Assembly: GCA_005883905.1 (NCBI GenBank)
Contig: VAYD01000380.1
Coordinates: 1 to 6,362, forward strand
From: Actinomycetota bacterium
Lineage (GTDB): Bacteria > Actinomycetota > Thermoleophilia > Solirubrobacterales > Solirubrobacteraceae
Direction: 5' to 3'
Length of the DNA: 6,362 nt
Below are positions 1-5,584 of the stretch, piece after piece. The notes under the pieces were generated by a model, which saw only the letters and a program-made list of their open reading frames with translations, made no database searches and was not told where the DNA came from. Within the stretch, counting starts at the first letter, position 1; the number at the start of each line of letters is the position of its first letter. Both the position numbers and the translations under genes were made by a program.

Positions 1-1
1 C

Positions 2-373
2 GACATCGACACCTGGCAGGACTGGGGCTCCTGGTCGTCGACGACGATCCAGACGGCTGCGCCGGGCGACGACCCGCAGGGCGTCGGCGCCGTGCGCCGC
101 CTGCGCCAGGCGCCGATCACGAACCTCGAGCGCGTCACCGAGATCGTCCCCGGCGAGCGGCTGGGCTACGAGCTCGTGTCGGGCCTGCCGTTCGAGAACT
201 ACCACGCCGCCGTCACCCTCTCCGACGCCGCCGGCGGCGGCACCGACATCACCTGGCGCGCCGAGTTCGACATCAAGGCGAAGCTGCGCGGCGGCATCTG
301 GCGCCGGCTGCTCGAGCGCTTCTACCCCGGCATCGTGCAACGGCTCGCCCGCGGAGCCGAGCAGACCACGTAG
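2..373 (+). CDS. SRPBCC (START-like) family protein, 5'-truncated by the window edge
   Basis: The frame is open from base 2 to the TAG at 371-373, giving about 123 residues with no start of its own; the true start lies upstream of the window. An internal GTG at 92 is available, but coding sequence of the same character precedes it (D-T-W-Q-D-W-G-S-W), so I do not treat it as the start. Readable features are a Trp-rich segment near the visible N-terminus, then alternating beta-strand-like stretches (TNLERVTEIVPGERLGYELV, GGTDITWRAEFD). A C-terminal amphipathic helix (GIWRRLLERFYPGIVQRLAR) follows. Strands ending in T-D-I-T-W and a long closing helix are the pattern of the SRPBCC fold, a helix-grip hydrophobic pocket found in polyketide cyclase/dehydrase and lipid-transport relatives. 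No catalytic residues can be named. A second SRPBCC gene follows 11 bases downstream, so these may be tandem paralogues. The family call is from the fold pattern; ligand unknown. Confidence 0.75.
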   Translation, partial: DIDTWQDWGSWSSTTIQTAAPGDDPQGVGAVRRLRQAPITNLERVTEIVPGERLGYELVSGLPFENYHAAVTLSDAAGGGTDITWRAEFDIKAKLRGGIWRRLLERFYPGIVQRLARGAEQTT

Positions 374-376
374 TCT
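371..376 (+). promoter_or_regulatory. Candidate -10 box (TAGTCT) for a leaderless SRPBCC gene
   Basis: TAGTCT fits the actinobacterial -10 pattern TANNNT and ends 8 nt before the ATG at 385, the distance expected if transcription starts at the ATG. No Shine-Dalgarno sequence is present between them. The box reuses the TAG stop codon of the preceding gene. No convincing -35 hexamer is seen, so on its own this is weak. It gains support from the same arrangement at 1557, 4918 and 5572. Confidence 0.35.
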
Positions 377-384
377 GCGCGCCC

Positions 385-828
385 ATGATCACCGGAGACC
401 GCAGCGTCGAGATCGACGCGCCCATCGATCGCTGCTTCACCATCGCCGCCGACATCGAAGGCGCGCCGAAGTGGCAGGGCTCGCTGAAGGACGTCGAGGT
501 GCTGTCCAAGGATTTCGACGGACGGGCCGAGCTCGTCGAGACGGCGTCCGACGCGAAGGTCAAGACGGTCAAGACGCGGCTGCGCTTCAGCTACGAGGAG
601 CCGACCCGGATCGACTGGGTGCAGGAGAAGGGCGACGTCAAGTCGTTGCACGGCTGGTGGGACCTCGAGGACCTGGGCGACGGCCGCACGCGCGCGACCT
701 ACGCGCTCGAGGTCGACCCTGGCCGCATGCTCGGCATGCTGCTGCGCGGCCCGGTCGAGGGCCAGGTGAAGGCCTTCCTCCTCGGCGGAGCCGCCGAGGG
801 GCTCAAGCGAGAGGCCGAGTCCCAGTGA
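385..828 (+). CDS. SRPBCC family protein (polyketide cyclase/dehydrase-like)
   Basis: This 147-residue protein is the full size of a single SRPBCC domain (usually 140-160). It opens with the typical first strand and helix, RSVEIDAPIDRCFTIAADIE (residues 6-25): a strand, the 'I-x-A-P' turn, then helix alpha-1 ending at a 'P-x-W' (PKWQGS, 29-34). Alternating strands follow, including a T-R-L-R-F-S-Y-E-E-P-T-R-I-D-W turn and LHGWWDLEDLGDGRTRATYALEVDP. The C-terminal helix (about 121-146, starting GPVEGQVKAFLLGG) closes the pocket. Members bind hydrophobic ligands; some are cyclases or lipid carriers, and many have no known role. It follows another SRPBCC gene after 11 bases. No signal peptide or membrane segment is visible, so it is probably cytoplasmic. 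The ATG at 385 is chosen because the strand-1 motif begins directly after it and a -10-like box precedes it. Its TGA overlaps the GTG of the next gene. Ligand not predictable. Confidence 0.85.
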   Translation: MITGDRSVEIDAPIDRCFTIAADIEGAPKWQGSLKDVEVLSKDFDGRAELVETASDAKVKTVKTRLRFSYEEPTRIDWVQEKGDVKSLHGWWDLEDLGDGRTRATYALEVDPGRMLGMLLRGPVEGQVKAFLLGGAAEGLKREAESQ

Positions 829-1570
829 GGCGGCTCGCGGTCCTCGCGGTCGCCGTGCTCGTCCCCGCGGCGGCCGCCGCCCCCGCCGGCGCCAAGACCA
901 AGCTGAAGTGCAAGACCGTGAGGGTCCACGGGCACAAGAAGAAGCGCTGCCACAAGGTCAAGGTCAAGCCGCTGCGCGTCCCGCTCACCGCGACGGTGCT
1001 CGACGGCAGCTCGGCGACGATCGACTTCGGCAACGGCATGGTGCGGACGGTCGGCATCTCCGGCAAGCTCGACGGCTACGTCCCGGGCAAGATCCGCCTC
1101 GGCACCGACATCAAGGCGCGGCTCAGCGGCGGAACACTCGCCGTGGCGCCGACGGACTTCTTCAGCGACGGCTGCGCTTCGCCGGTCTGGGCGCGCTCGG
1201 ACCCGGCGACCACGATCACGCTCGACAAGACGAAGACGAACACCGCGACGCTCGCGGCGAATGGCTCAATCGTCTCGGACGCGAACGTGATCATCCGCGC
1301 CGTGCTCGATACGCGCCCTCAGGACGCATGCGACCAGCCGCTCGCCGAGACCGGCTACACCGATTCGACGGCGTTCGTCCACCTTCACGGCCAGGTCGGC
1401 CAGGGCGGCCTGACGAGCCTCGAGCTGACCGCCGATCCCTACCCGCTGGCGCTGTCGCGACCTACCCCTGCGCCGGCCAGACGGCGACCTACCCGACGAC
1501 CGCGACCGTGCTGCTCAGGGTCGGGCTCGCGCTCGGACAGCCGACACGAGGGCCGCTACCTTCAAGTTGA
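825..1570 (+). CDS. Secreted Lys/Cys-containing protein of unknown function, probable frameshift near 1450
   Basis: The GTG at 825 overlaps the previous stop (GTGA), suggesting translational coupling. Residues 1-23 form a signal peptide: two Arg, a hydrophobic core (LAVLAVAVLVPAAAAA), and an APAGA cleavage region. Residues 24-48 are strikingly basic (KTKLKCK and HKKKRCHKVKVK) with Cys at 29 and 42. A beta-rich domain follows (ATVLDGSSATIDFGNG, then GISGKLDGYVPGKIRLG) with further Cys at 117 and 169. In the starting frame the sequence is protein-like up to LELTADPYPLA (about 1450). After that it becomes an Arg/Pro/Ser-rich shadow that would run through two other genes to 2051. One frame over, from about 1451, the reading is again protein-like (AVATYPCAGQTATYP, then TVLLRVGLALG) and stops at TGA 1568-1570, giving about 248 residues. 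A single missing base near 1450 would join the two. The end coordinate assumes this. The last dozen codons have poor third-position GC bias and hold the next gene's promoter, so the true C-terminus is uncertain. No family recognised; an exported or wall-associated location is inferred. Confidence 0.6.
1534..1562 (+). promoter_or_regulatory. Promoter of the 111-residue hypothetical gene (CGGACA-N17-TACCTT)
   Basis: CGGACA at 1534-1539 matches four of six bases of the -35 consensus TTGACA. A 17-base spacer separates it from TACCTT (1557-1562), which fits TANNNT. Seven bases later is the ATG at 1570, so the transcript is predicted to be leaderless. It lies in the tail of the preceding frameshifted gene, where codon bias fades, consistent with this stretch being regulatory rather than coding. 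Confidence 0.5.
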
Positions 1571-1905
1571 TGAATGGCGTCGAAGGCATCCGGTTCGGCT
1601 ACCAGCTGCATCCGCTGCCGCTCGGGCGCTTCGGGTTCCGCCGCTGGCGCTACGAGCTGTGGCACGGCAACCACCTCGAGGCGGCCGGGTGGTGCACGAC
1701 GCGCCGCACCGCCGAGCGCGTGCTGCGCCGCCACGCCACCCGCGTCGGCCACGCGATGTTCGGACTCGAGCCCTCGCCCGCGGCGATCGCGGCCGGCGAG
1801 GGCGAGATCCCACTGGGCGCCAGCGTGCGCATGGACGTGGGCGCCGTGTCGCTCACGCTCGTCCCGCGCCCGGTCGAGCAGGAGCTGCGCGCGCAGCTAG
1901 CCTGA
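1570..1905 (+). CDS. Small hypothetical protein, 111 residues
   Basis: I do not recognise a named family. The protein starts at ATG 1570 (MNGVEGIRFGYQ); a TTG one codon earlier is less likely because the -10 box at 1557-1562 places the transcript start at the ATG. Residues 19-43 read as an aromatic, basic beta-hairpin (GRFGFRRWRYELWHGNHLEAAGWC). An Arg-rich helix follows (TTRRTAERVLRRHATRVGHAMFG, about 43-65), then a short Pro/Ala-rich linker and a beta-like C-terminus (GASVRMDVGAVSLTLVPRPV). There is one Cys (42) and no signal peptide or membrane segment, so it is presumably cytoplasmic. The basic helix could contact nucleic acid or acidic lipids, but that is speculation. Third-position GC bias is strong and the coding call is secure. 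Its stop overlaps the stop of the convergent membrane-protein gene by 9 bases. It has its own promoter, so it need not be co-expressed with the secreted protein upstream. Confidence 0.75.
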   Translation: MNGVEGIRFGYQLHPLPLGRFGFRRWRYELWHGNHLEAAGWCTTRRTAERVLRRHATRVGHAMFGLEPSPAAIAAGEGEIPLGASVRMDVGAVSLTLVPRPVEQELRAQLA

Positions 1906-2961
1906 GCGCAGCGCCAGGTACTCGGCGCGCGCGACGAACGTCTCGCGCATCGAGCCCTCGAGCTCCGACAGGAACTCCTCGCGGTAGGTCGCGTCGGTCA
2001 GCACCGCGATCGCGTAGTAGAGCCCGGAGAACGCCGCGATCGCCGCGCTGACGCGCAGCAGCTCCGCGTAGAGAGGCACGCCGCCGACCGTCAGCACCTC
2101 GTCGGTCGGCTGACCGACCCAGGTGTGCAGGAGCGCCGCCGGGGTGGCGAGCAGCCCGAAGGCCACGAAGAAGACGCCCACGGCGAGGCTCACGACGAGC
2201 ACCTGCAGCGCGTGCGAGACGAACATCACGAGGCCGACGTTGAAGCGCTGCCGGCGGTCGAGCGGCGGGCCGCCGCCGACGTCGCGCTCGAGCGCAGCGC
2301 CCTCGCGCGGCAGCCGCGCGACGAGGAACAGCGTCCCGACCGCGACCAGCAGGCCGGCGATCGCGATCAGCGACGCATCGTCCATGCGCGCGAACGTCTG
2401 CCACATCTCCGTCGTCAGGAACAGCACGACCGAGAACAGCATCAGCAGCGGGATCGCGCGCGCGAGCAGGATCACGCTGGCCGCGAGCTGCCCACCGAGC
2501 CGCCGGGCCGCCCACGCCACGATCGACAGCAGGCCGTAGCGGATCGTCCCGTAGAGCACCGCGAGCACCGCGAGGTTCGCCACGGCCGTCACCCACGCGC
2601 TGCGCGTCTGGCCGCCGAAGATCGCCGGCAGCACGGCGGGCAGCAGCACGAACCCCGCCAGCTCGAATGCGCCGACGTCGCGCGGGCGCGCCAGCAGCGG
2701 CCGGCCGCGCAGATGGTTGGCGAGCGCAAGGCCGCCGAGCAGGATCGCCATGCCGCCGATCAGCGCGCCCACGTTGGCCCACGTCGACCACTGCAGGTCG
2801 ATCGCGCCGAGCACCCCGCCGACGAACACCAGGCCGAGGACCGGCACCGCGCGCGTCCACACCTCGGTGCGCGCCGTCGTCCCCGCGACGAACAGCGGCA
2901 GCCCGGCGCGGCGAAAGCGCGCCTCGTACTCGGCGAGGCGGGGATCCACGCGCGGGAGCAT
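1897..2961 (-). CDS. Multi-pass integral membrane protein, unknown function
   Basis: This 354-residue protein has a soluble N-terminus with an amphipathic, charged stretch (DPRLAEYEARFRRAGLP, about 6-22). Seven to eight hydrophobic segments follow, at roughly 37-54, 63-83, 98-116, 124-150, 162-183, 196-215, 240-276 (long enough for two passes or a re-entrant hairpin) and 303-321. A charged loop (about 216-239: PREGAALERDVGGGPPLDRRQRF) separates the sixth and seventh segments. The C-terminal 30 residues (ATYREEFLSELEGSMRETFVAREY-like, acidic and helical) are probably cytoplasmic. There is no conserved catalytic or transport motif that I can name, no ATP-binding region and no signal peptide. 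The start is the ATG at 2959-2961. No good Shine-Dalgarno or -10 box precedes it; a GTG four codons in is an alternative start. It is divergent from the secreted protein at 3046 across 84 bases and converges with the hypothetical gene at 1570. Coding is certain; function is not. Confidence 0.85.
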   Translation of the reverse strand: MLPRVDPRLAEYEARFRRAGLPLFVAGTTARTEVWTRAVPVLGLVFVGGVLGAIDLQWSTWANVGALIGGMAILLGGLALANHLRGRPLLARPRDVGAFELAGFVLLPAVLPAIFGGQTRSAWVTAVANLAVLAVLYGTIRYGLLSIVAWAARRLGGQLAASVILLARAIPLLMLFSVVLFLTTEMWQTFARMDDASLIAIAGLLVAVGTLFLVARLPREGAALERDVGGGPPLDRRQRFNVGLVMFVSHALQVLVVSLAVGVFFVAFGLLATPAALLHTWVGQPTDEVLTVGGVPLYAELLRVSAAIAAFSGLYYAIAVLTDATYREEFLSELEGSMRETFVARAEYLALRSG

Positions 2962-2977
2962 GGCCGCTGGTTCGGAC

Positions 2978-3006
2978 TGGACGCCCGTGCAGCCGCGGCG
3001 TAGGGT
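2978..3006 (+). promoter_or_regulatory. Promoter of the small secreted protein (TGGACG-N17-TAGGGT)
   Basis: TGGACG at 2978-2983 matches four of six bases of TTGACA. After a 17-base spacer, TAGGGT at 3001-3006 fits TANNNT, preceded by a G. Transcription would start near 3013, leaving a leader of about 33 bases before the ATG at 3046. It lies in the divergent spacer between the membrane-protein gene and the secreted-protein gene. No matching promoter could be picked out on the other strand. Confidence 0.5.
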
Positions 3007-3034
3007 GTCGAACCGGAAGCCGGTCTATCCCCAC

Positions 3035-3042
3035 GGGAGGGG
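3035..3042 (+). promoter_or_regulatory. Strong Shine-Dalgarno (GGGAGGGG) fixing the start at 3046
   Basis: The purine block GGGAGGGG ends three bases before the ATG at 3046, with its central AGG five bases away, suitable for pairing with the 16S 3' end. It is the only clear Shine-Dalgarno in the window. It pairs with the only predicted promoter here that leaves a real 5' leader, unlike the apparently leaderless starts at 385, 1570, 4931 and 5585. Confidence 0.65.
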
Positions 3043-3045
3043 TAC

Positions 3046-3534
3046 ATGAGACGGATCGGGCTGGCACTGGTCGCAGCGGGCGCGATCACGGCCGCGGGGG
3101 GTGCCACCGCGCAGGCGGCGCAGCTGAACGGATGCACCGGGTCCCGCTCGCCGTGGAACGACGGCAGCGGCAGCTGCCCGGCGCAGACGACGCCGACCGC
3201 GCCATTCACCGCGCGCGAGCCGACGACCGTGCGCTTCAGCGGCTCGGGCACATCGGATTCGCTCGGCATCTGCAGCGGCTCGCTGCTCGTGACCAACCTG
3301 AAGCTGAGCGTCACGATGACCTACACGGGGGCGGTGAGCGGCACGACGCTCGTCGAGCACCAGATCTGGTCGGCGCCCGTCACGACGTTCCCGCTCGCGA
3401 CGGCCTTCCTGATCACGGGCGACGGCGGCCCGCCGGCGATCGGCGCGGGCCTGGCGATCACCCACATCTACCTGCAGTGCGGCAACGGCGGGAACAGCCC
3501 CTCGGCCAACTTCGCCTGGGCGGAGAGTCCGTAG
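3046..3534 (+). CDS. Small secreted Cys-containing beta-rich protein, unknown function
   Basis: The 162 residues start with a classical signal peptide: MRR, a hydrophobic core (IGLALVAAGAITAAGG, 4-19), then an ATAQA/A cleavage site near residue 24-25. The mature part of about 138 residues has four Cys (30, 44, 76, 145), consistent with two disulphides outside the membrane. It is rich in Ser/Thr/Gly with alternating hydrophobic strands: PTTVRFSGSGTSDS (59-72), then NLKLSVTMTYTGAVSGTTLVEHQIWS (84-109), then FPLATAFLITG and GLAITHIYLQCG. This suggests a compact beta-sandwich exported by Sec. No catalytic motif, anchor or lipobox is seen. Start choice rests on the Shine-Dalgarno at 3035. It is divergent from the membrane-protein gene and only 17 bases from the convergent end of the P450 gene, with no hairpin terminator between. 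I recognise no named family; it resembles the many small exported proteins of soil actinobacteria. Confidence 0.8.
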   Translation: MRRIGLALVAAGAITAAGGATAQAAQLNGCTGSRSPWNDGSGSCPAQTTPTAPFTAREPTTVRFSGSGTSDSLGICSGSLLVTNLKLSVTMTYTGAVSGTTLVEHQIWSAPVTTFPLATAFLITGDGGPPAIGAGLAITHIYLQCGNGGNSPSANFAWAESP

Positions 3535-3551
3535 GTCGGGGAGGGTGGACC

Positions 3552-4896
3552 TTAGTCGCGCGCGCGGACGATCACGCGCGCGCCACGCGACGGGATCATC
3601 GTCACGTTGCGATGCACCGCCCGCTCCGGCTCCGGGTCGTCGGCGACGAGGTCCGTGCGCCGCGCCACGGCGTCGAGCACGACCCGCTGCTCGGCCATCG
3701 CGAGCGTCGCGCCCAGGCAGCGGCGGATGCCGCCGCCGAACGGGATCCACTCGTACGTGCCGGGCTTGCGGTCGAGCCAGCGCTCGGGCCGGAAGGCGTG
3801 CGGTTCGGGATAGAGCGCCGGGTTGACGTGCAGCAGGATCGACGACGGCGCGGCGGTCGCGCCCGCCGGCAGGTGGTGACCGTCGACCTCGAGCGGGGCG
3901 AGCAGCTTGCGGACCACGAGCGGGACGGGCGGGCGCAGCCGCAGCGACTCGTAGGCGACCGCCTGCGCCCAGCCGGGCTCGCGGGCGGCGACGCGCGAGT
4001 AGGCGTCGGGATGGCGTGGTCTCGTGCCCGGCGAGCACGAGCGTCAGCAGCTCGTCGCGCAGCTCGTGGTCGGTCAGCGGCGTGCCCTCGTCGTCGGTCG
4101 TCCGCAGCAGCATCGACAGGATGTCCGTGCGCTCCGCGAGGTCCGGTGCCTCCCGGCGCTTGGCGATCACCGCGTAGGTCGCGCGGTCGAGGTAGCCGAG
4201 CGCCGTCTTGGTCGGCCCGACCGCCTCGTCGCTGCCGGTGTTCAGCAGCTCCGCGATCTGCGAGATCGGCTGGGTCGAGAGCCATACGAGCCGGCGGATC
4301 ACCTGGCGCAGCTGGTGCTCCGGCGTCCCGCGCTCGGGCCGGCCCTCGATGCCGAAGATCCCGCCCATGATCACGTCGAGCGTGATCGCCTGCATGCGCG
4401 GCGCCAGCTGGAACGGCGTGCCGACGGGCCAGCGGTCGATCTCGCGCTCGGCGGCGTCGGCGATCATCGCGGTGTACCGCTCGACCGCCTCGCCATGGAA
4501 CGACGGCAGCAGCAGCTTGCGCTGGCGCATGTGGCGCTCGCCGAGCGCGGTCAGCGTCGAGTTCGGCCCGACGATCGGCCGCAGCGGCGATTCGCCGGTC
4601 AGCGACGGCGCATCGGCGGGATCGGCGGTGAACAGCGACTTGACGTGGTCCGGGTGGCTCGTGACGACCGTGCCGCCCTCGACCACGCGCGTGCGCATGC
4701 GGAACACCTCGCCCAGGCGCCGGCGGGCGCCGAAGACGAACTCGATCTGGCGCACGCTGAAGCGCAGCGTCTGGCGCGTGGGCGAGAGCGGGATCTCGGG
4801 CGGCGCGGCGAGATGGGCGATCCCGTCGCGCGCCGGGCCGGCCGGCGAGGGCTCGGCCTGGCCGGTGAAGGGCGTCTCGATGGTCGCGGTAGCCAT
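3552..4896 (-). pseudogene. Cytochrome P450, broken by a ~38-base deletion and frameshift after the I helix
   Basis: A P450 would use two electrons and O2 to hydroxylate a lipophilic substrate through a Cys-ligated haem, with ferredoxin or flavin partners that are not in this window. From the ATG at 4894-4896 the first frame gives 294 residues. They include the C-helix W/R region replaced by ERHMRQRKLLLPSFHGE (120-136), the helix FQLAPRMQAITLDVIMGGIFG (162-182), and the I-helix oxygen-activation motif AGHETT (289-294). The next codons of that frame are meaningless Arg-rich sequence. One frame over, starting at base 4013, the family sequence resumes: HPDAYSRVAAR, the K-helix ExxR (YESLR), FRPERWL, and the haem loop FGGGIRRCLG with the Cys codon at 3717-3719, ending at TAA 3552-3554. 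P450s usually have about 13 residues between AGHETT and HPD; here one base (4014) remains, so about 38 bases are missing. The repaired length of about 460 residues is normal. The N-terminal half resembles CYP110/135/138-type bacterial P450s (from memory). An upstream ATG at 4906-4908 is an alternative start. Divergent from tetR. Confidence 0.9.
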
Positions 4897-4915
4897 GGTT
4901 ACGCACATGTAACCA
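4896..4915. promoter_or_regulatory. Perfect inverted repeat TGGTTAC-N6-GTAACCA, probable TetR operator
   Basis: Seven-base arms at 4896-4902 and 4909-4915 are exact reverse complements around the six-base spacer GCACAT, giving a 20-base site. This size and symmetry are typical of TetR-family operators. It fills most of the 34-base gap between the divergent P450 and tetR genes. It touches the P450 start codon on one side and ends three bases before the tetR -10 box (4918-4923) on the other. Binding here would shut off both directions, so autoregulation plus P450 repression is the natural reading. It is AT-richer than its surroundings. Binding itself is inferred. Confidence 0.7.
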
Positions 4916-4917
4916 CA

Positions 4918-4923
4918 TAGGCT
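4918..4923 (+). promoter_or_regulatory. -10 box (TAGGCT) of tetR, predicted leaderless
   Basis: TAGGCT fits TANNNT and ends exactly seven bases before the GTG at 4931, so transcription should begin at or beside the start codon. No Shine-Dalgarno could fit. The -35 position with a 17-base spacer (4895-4900, ATGGTT) is a poor hexamer and lies inside the left arm of the inverted repeat, as expected for a repressible promoter. Confidence 0.45.
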
Positions 4924-4930
4924 GCACGCC

Positions 4931-5545
4931 GTGACGAAGCAGGGAACCATCGAGCCGCTCCCCCGCGGGCGCCATGGCCTCTCGCGCGAGGAGGTCGTGC
5001 GATCGCAGCGCACGCGCATCTTCCGGGCGATGGCCGAGGTCATGGCCGAGAAGGGCTACGTCGCCACGTCGGTCGCCGACGTCCTGCGCGCGGCGAAGGT
5101 CTCGCGCGAGACGTTCTACGAGCAGTTCGAGTCCAAGGAGGACTGCTTCGTCAGCGCCCTCGAGGCGGCGGTGGAGGTCGTCATGGCGAGCGCCGCTGCC
5201 GCGCCGCCGGTGCCCGGCACCGGGCTGGAGCGCTTCGACCGCGGCCTCAAGACGCTGCTCGACGCGATCGCCGACCAGCCGGAGCTCTCACGCCTGTTCA
5301 TGATCGAGGTCTACGCGGCCGGACCGCGGGCGCTCGAGCGCCGCGCGGCCCTGCAGAAGCGGTGGGCGCAGCTGCTCGACCGCGCCTTCGGCCGCCGCAC
5401 CGCCGCCGACCGCTTCGCCAACGAGGCGATCGTCGCGGCAACCAGCACGCTCGTCACCTCGCGGCTCGCCGGGGGCGACATCAAGGGCATCCGGGCGCTG
5501 CGCCGGCCGCTCGTCGAGCTGGCGCGCCGCGTGCACGGCGCCTAA
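4931..5545 (+). CDS. TetR/AcrR-family transcriptional regulator
   Basis: This 204-residue protein has the usual TetR length. The N-terminal DNA-binding domain spans about residues 22-70: helix 1 (VVRSQRTRIFRAMAEVMAEKG) and GYVATSVADVLRAAKVSRETFYEQFESKED. The latter carries the family hallmark 'T-S-V-x-D-V-x-x-x-A-x-V-S-x-x-T-F-Y-x-x-F-x-x-K-E-D', with the recognition helix at about 57-64. The remainder (about 75-200) is the all-helical ligand-binding and dimerisation domain, with hydrophobic helices such as LKTLLDAIAD and FMIEVYAAGP; the ligand is not predictable. A 16-18 residue basic N-terminal arm precedes the domain, and some TetR proteins use such an arm in DNA contact. The GTG start at 4931 is supported by the -10 box seven bases upstream. 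It is divergent from the P450 gene, with the presumed operator between them, so it most likely represses itself and the P450. The decarboxylase-like gene follows after 30 bases. Confidence 0.92.
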   Translation: MTKQGTIEPLPRGRHGLSREEVVRSQRTRIFRAMAEVMAEKGYVATSVADVLRAAKVSRETFYEQFESKEDCFVSALEAAVEVVMASAAAAPPVPGTGLERFDRGLKTLLDAIADQPELSRLFMIEVYAAGPRALERRAALQKRWAQLLDRAFGRRTAADRFANEAIVAATSTLVTSRLAGGDIKGIRALRRPLVELARRVHGA

Positions 5546-5547
5546 CT

Positions 5548-5565
5548 GCGAACACAGCCGTTCGC
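5548..5565. promoter_or_regulatory. Inverted repeat GCGAAC-N6-GTTCGC between tetR and the CMD-family gene
   Basis: Six-base arms at 5548-5553 and 5560-5565 are exact reverse complements around ACAGCC. The layout (6-6-6) matches the operator at 4896-4915, and both sites share AC-N6-GT at the inner edges, though the outer bases differ. It begins two bases after the tetR stop and covers the -35 and spacer region of the promoter ending at 5577. It could be a second operator or the stem of a short hairpin; no T run follows, which argues against an intrinsic terminator. Confidence 0.45.
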
Positions 5566-5571
5566 GAGAGT

Positions 5572-5577
5572 TACGAT
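5572..5577 (+). promoter_or_regulatory. -10 box (TACGAT) for a leaderless CMD-family gene
   Basis: TACGAT fits TANNNT and ends seven bases before the in-frame ATG at 5585. CGAACA at 5549-5554, 17 bases upstream, matches only the last three bases of TTGACA and sits in the left arm of the inverted repeat. If the box is real it overlaps the ATG at 5576, so that ATG cannot be the start and 5585 is. Confidence 0.45.
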
Positions 5578-5584
5578 GCGTCTC

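Noticed and set aside
388..402. Near-identical ATCACCGGAG stretches at 388 and 6121
   Set aside because: Both encode Ile-Thr-Gly in unrelated proteins; a ten-base match is expected by chance with this codon bias.
471..2051. One long 526-residue open frame on the + strand across three genes
   Set aside because: Only the part from 825 to about 1450 is protein-like. The rest is an Arg/Ala/Pro-rich shadow of the SRPBCC gene, the 111-residue gene and the membrane-protein gene.
3007..3025. Small hairpin CCGG-AAG-CCGG in the leader of the secreted protein
   Set aside because: The stem has only four pairs in very GC-rich DNA and has no partner sequence that would make a riboswitch or attenuator.
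3535..3551. Possible bidirectional terminator between the secreted-protein gene and the P450 gene
   Set aside because: Only 17 bases, no inverted repeat and no T run on either strand.
4024..4920. Long open frames on the + strand opposite the P450 gene
   Set aside because: Arg/Gly/Asp-rich shadow composition, no domain motif, and the opposite strand carries clear P450 motifs with proper codon bias.
4981..5110. Identical 10-base palindrome CTCGCGCGAG at 4981-4990 and 5101-5110, 120 bases apart
   Set aside because: Both copies encode Ser-Arg-Glu in the same frame of the tetR gene with the preferred codons; this is codon bias, not a repeat element.
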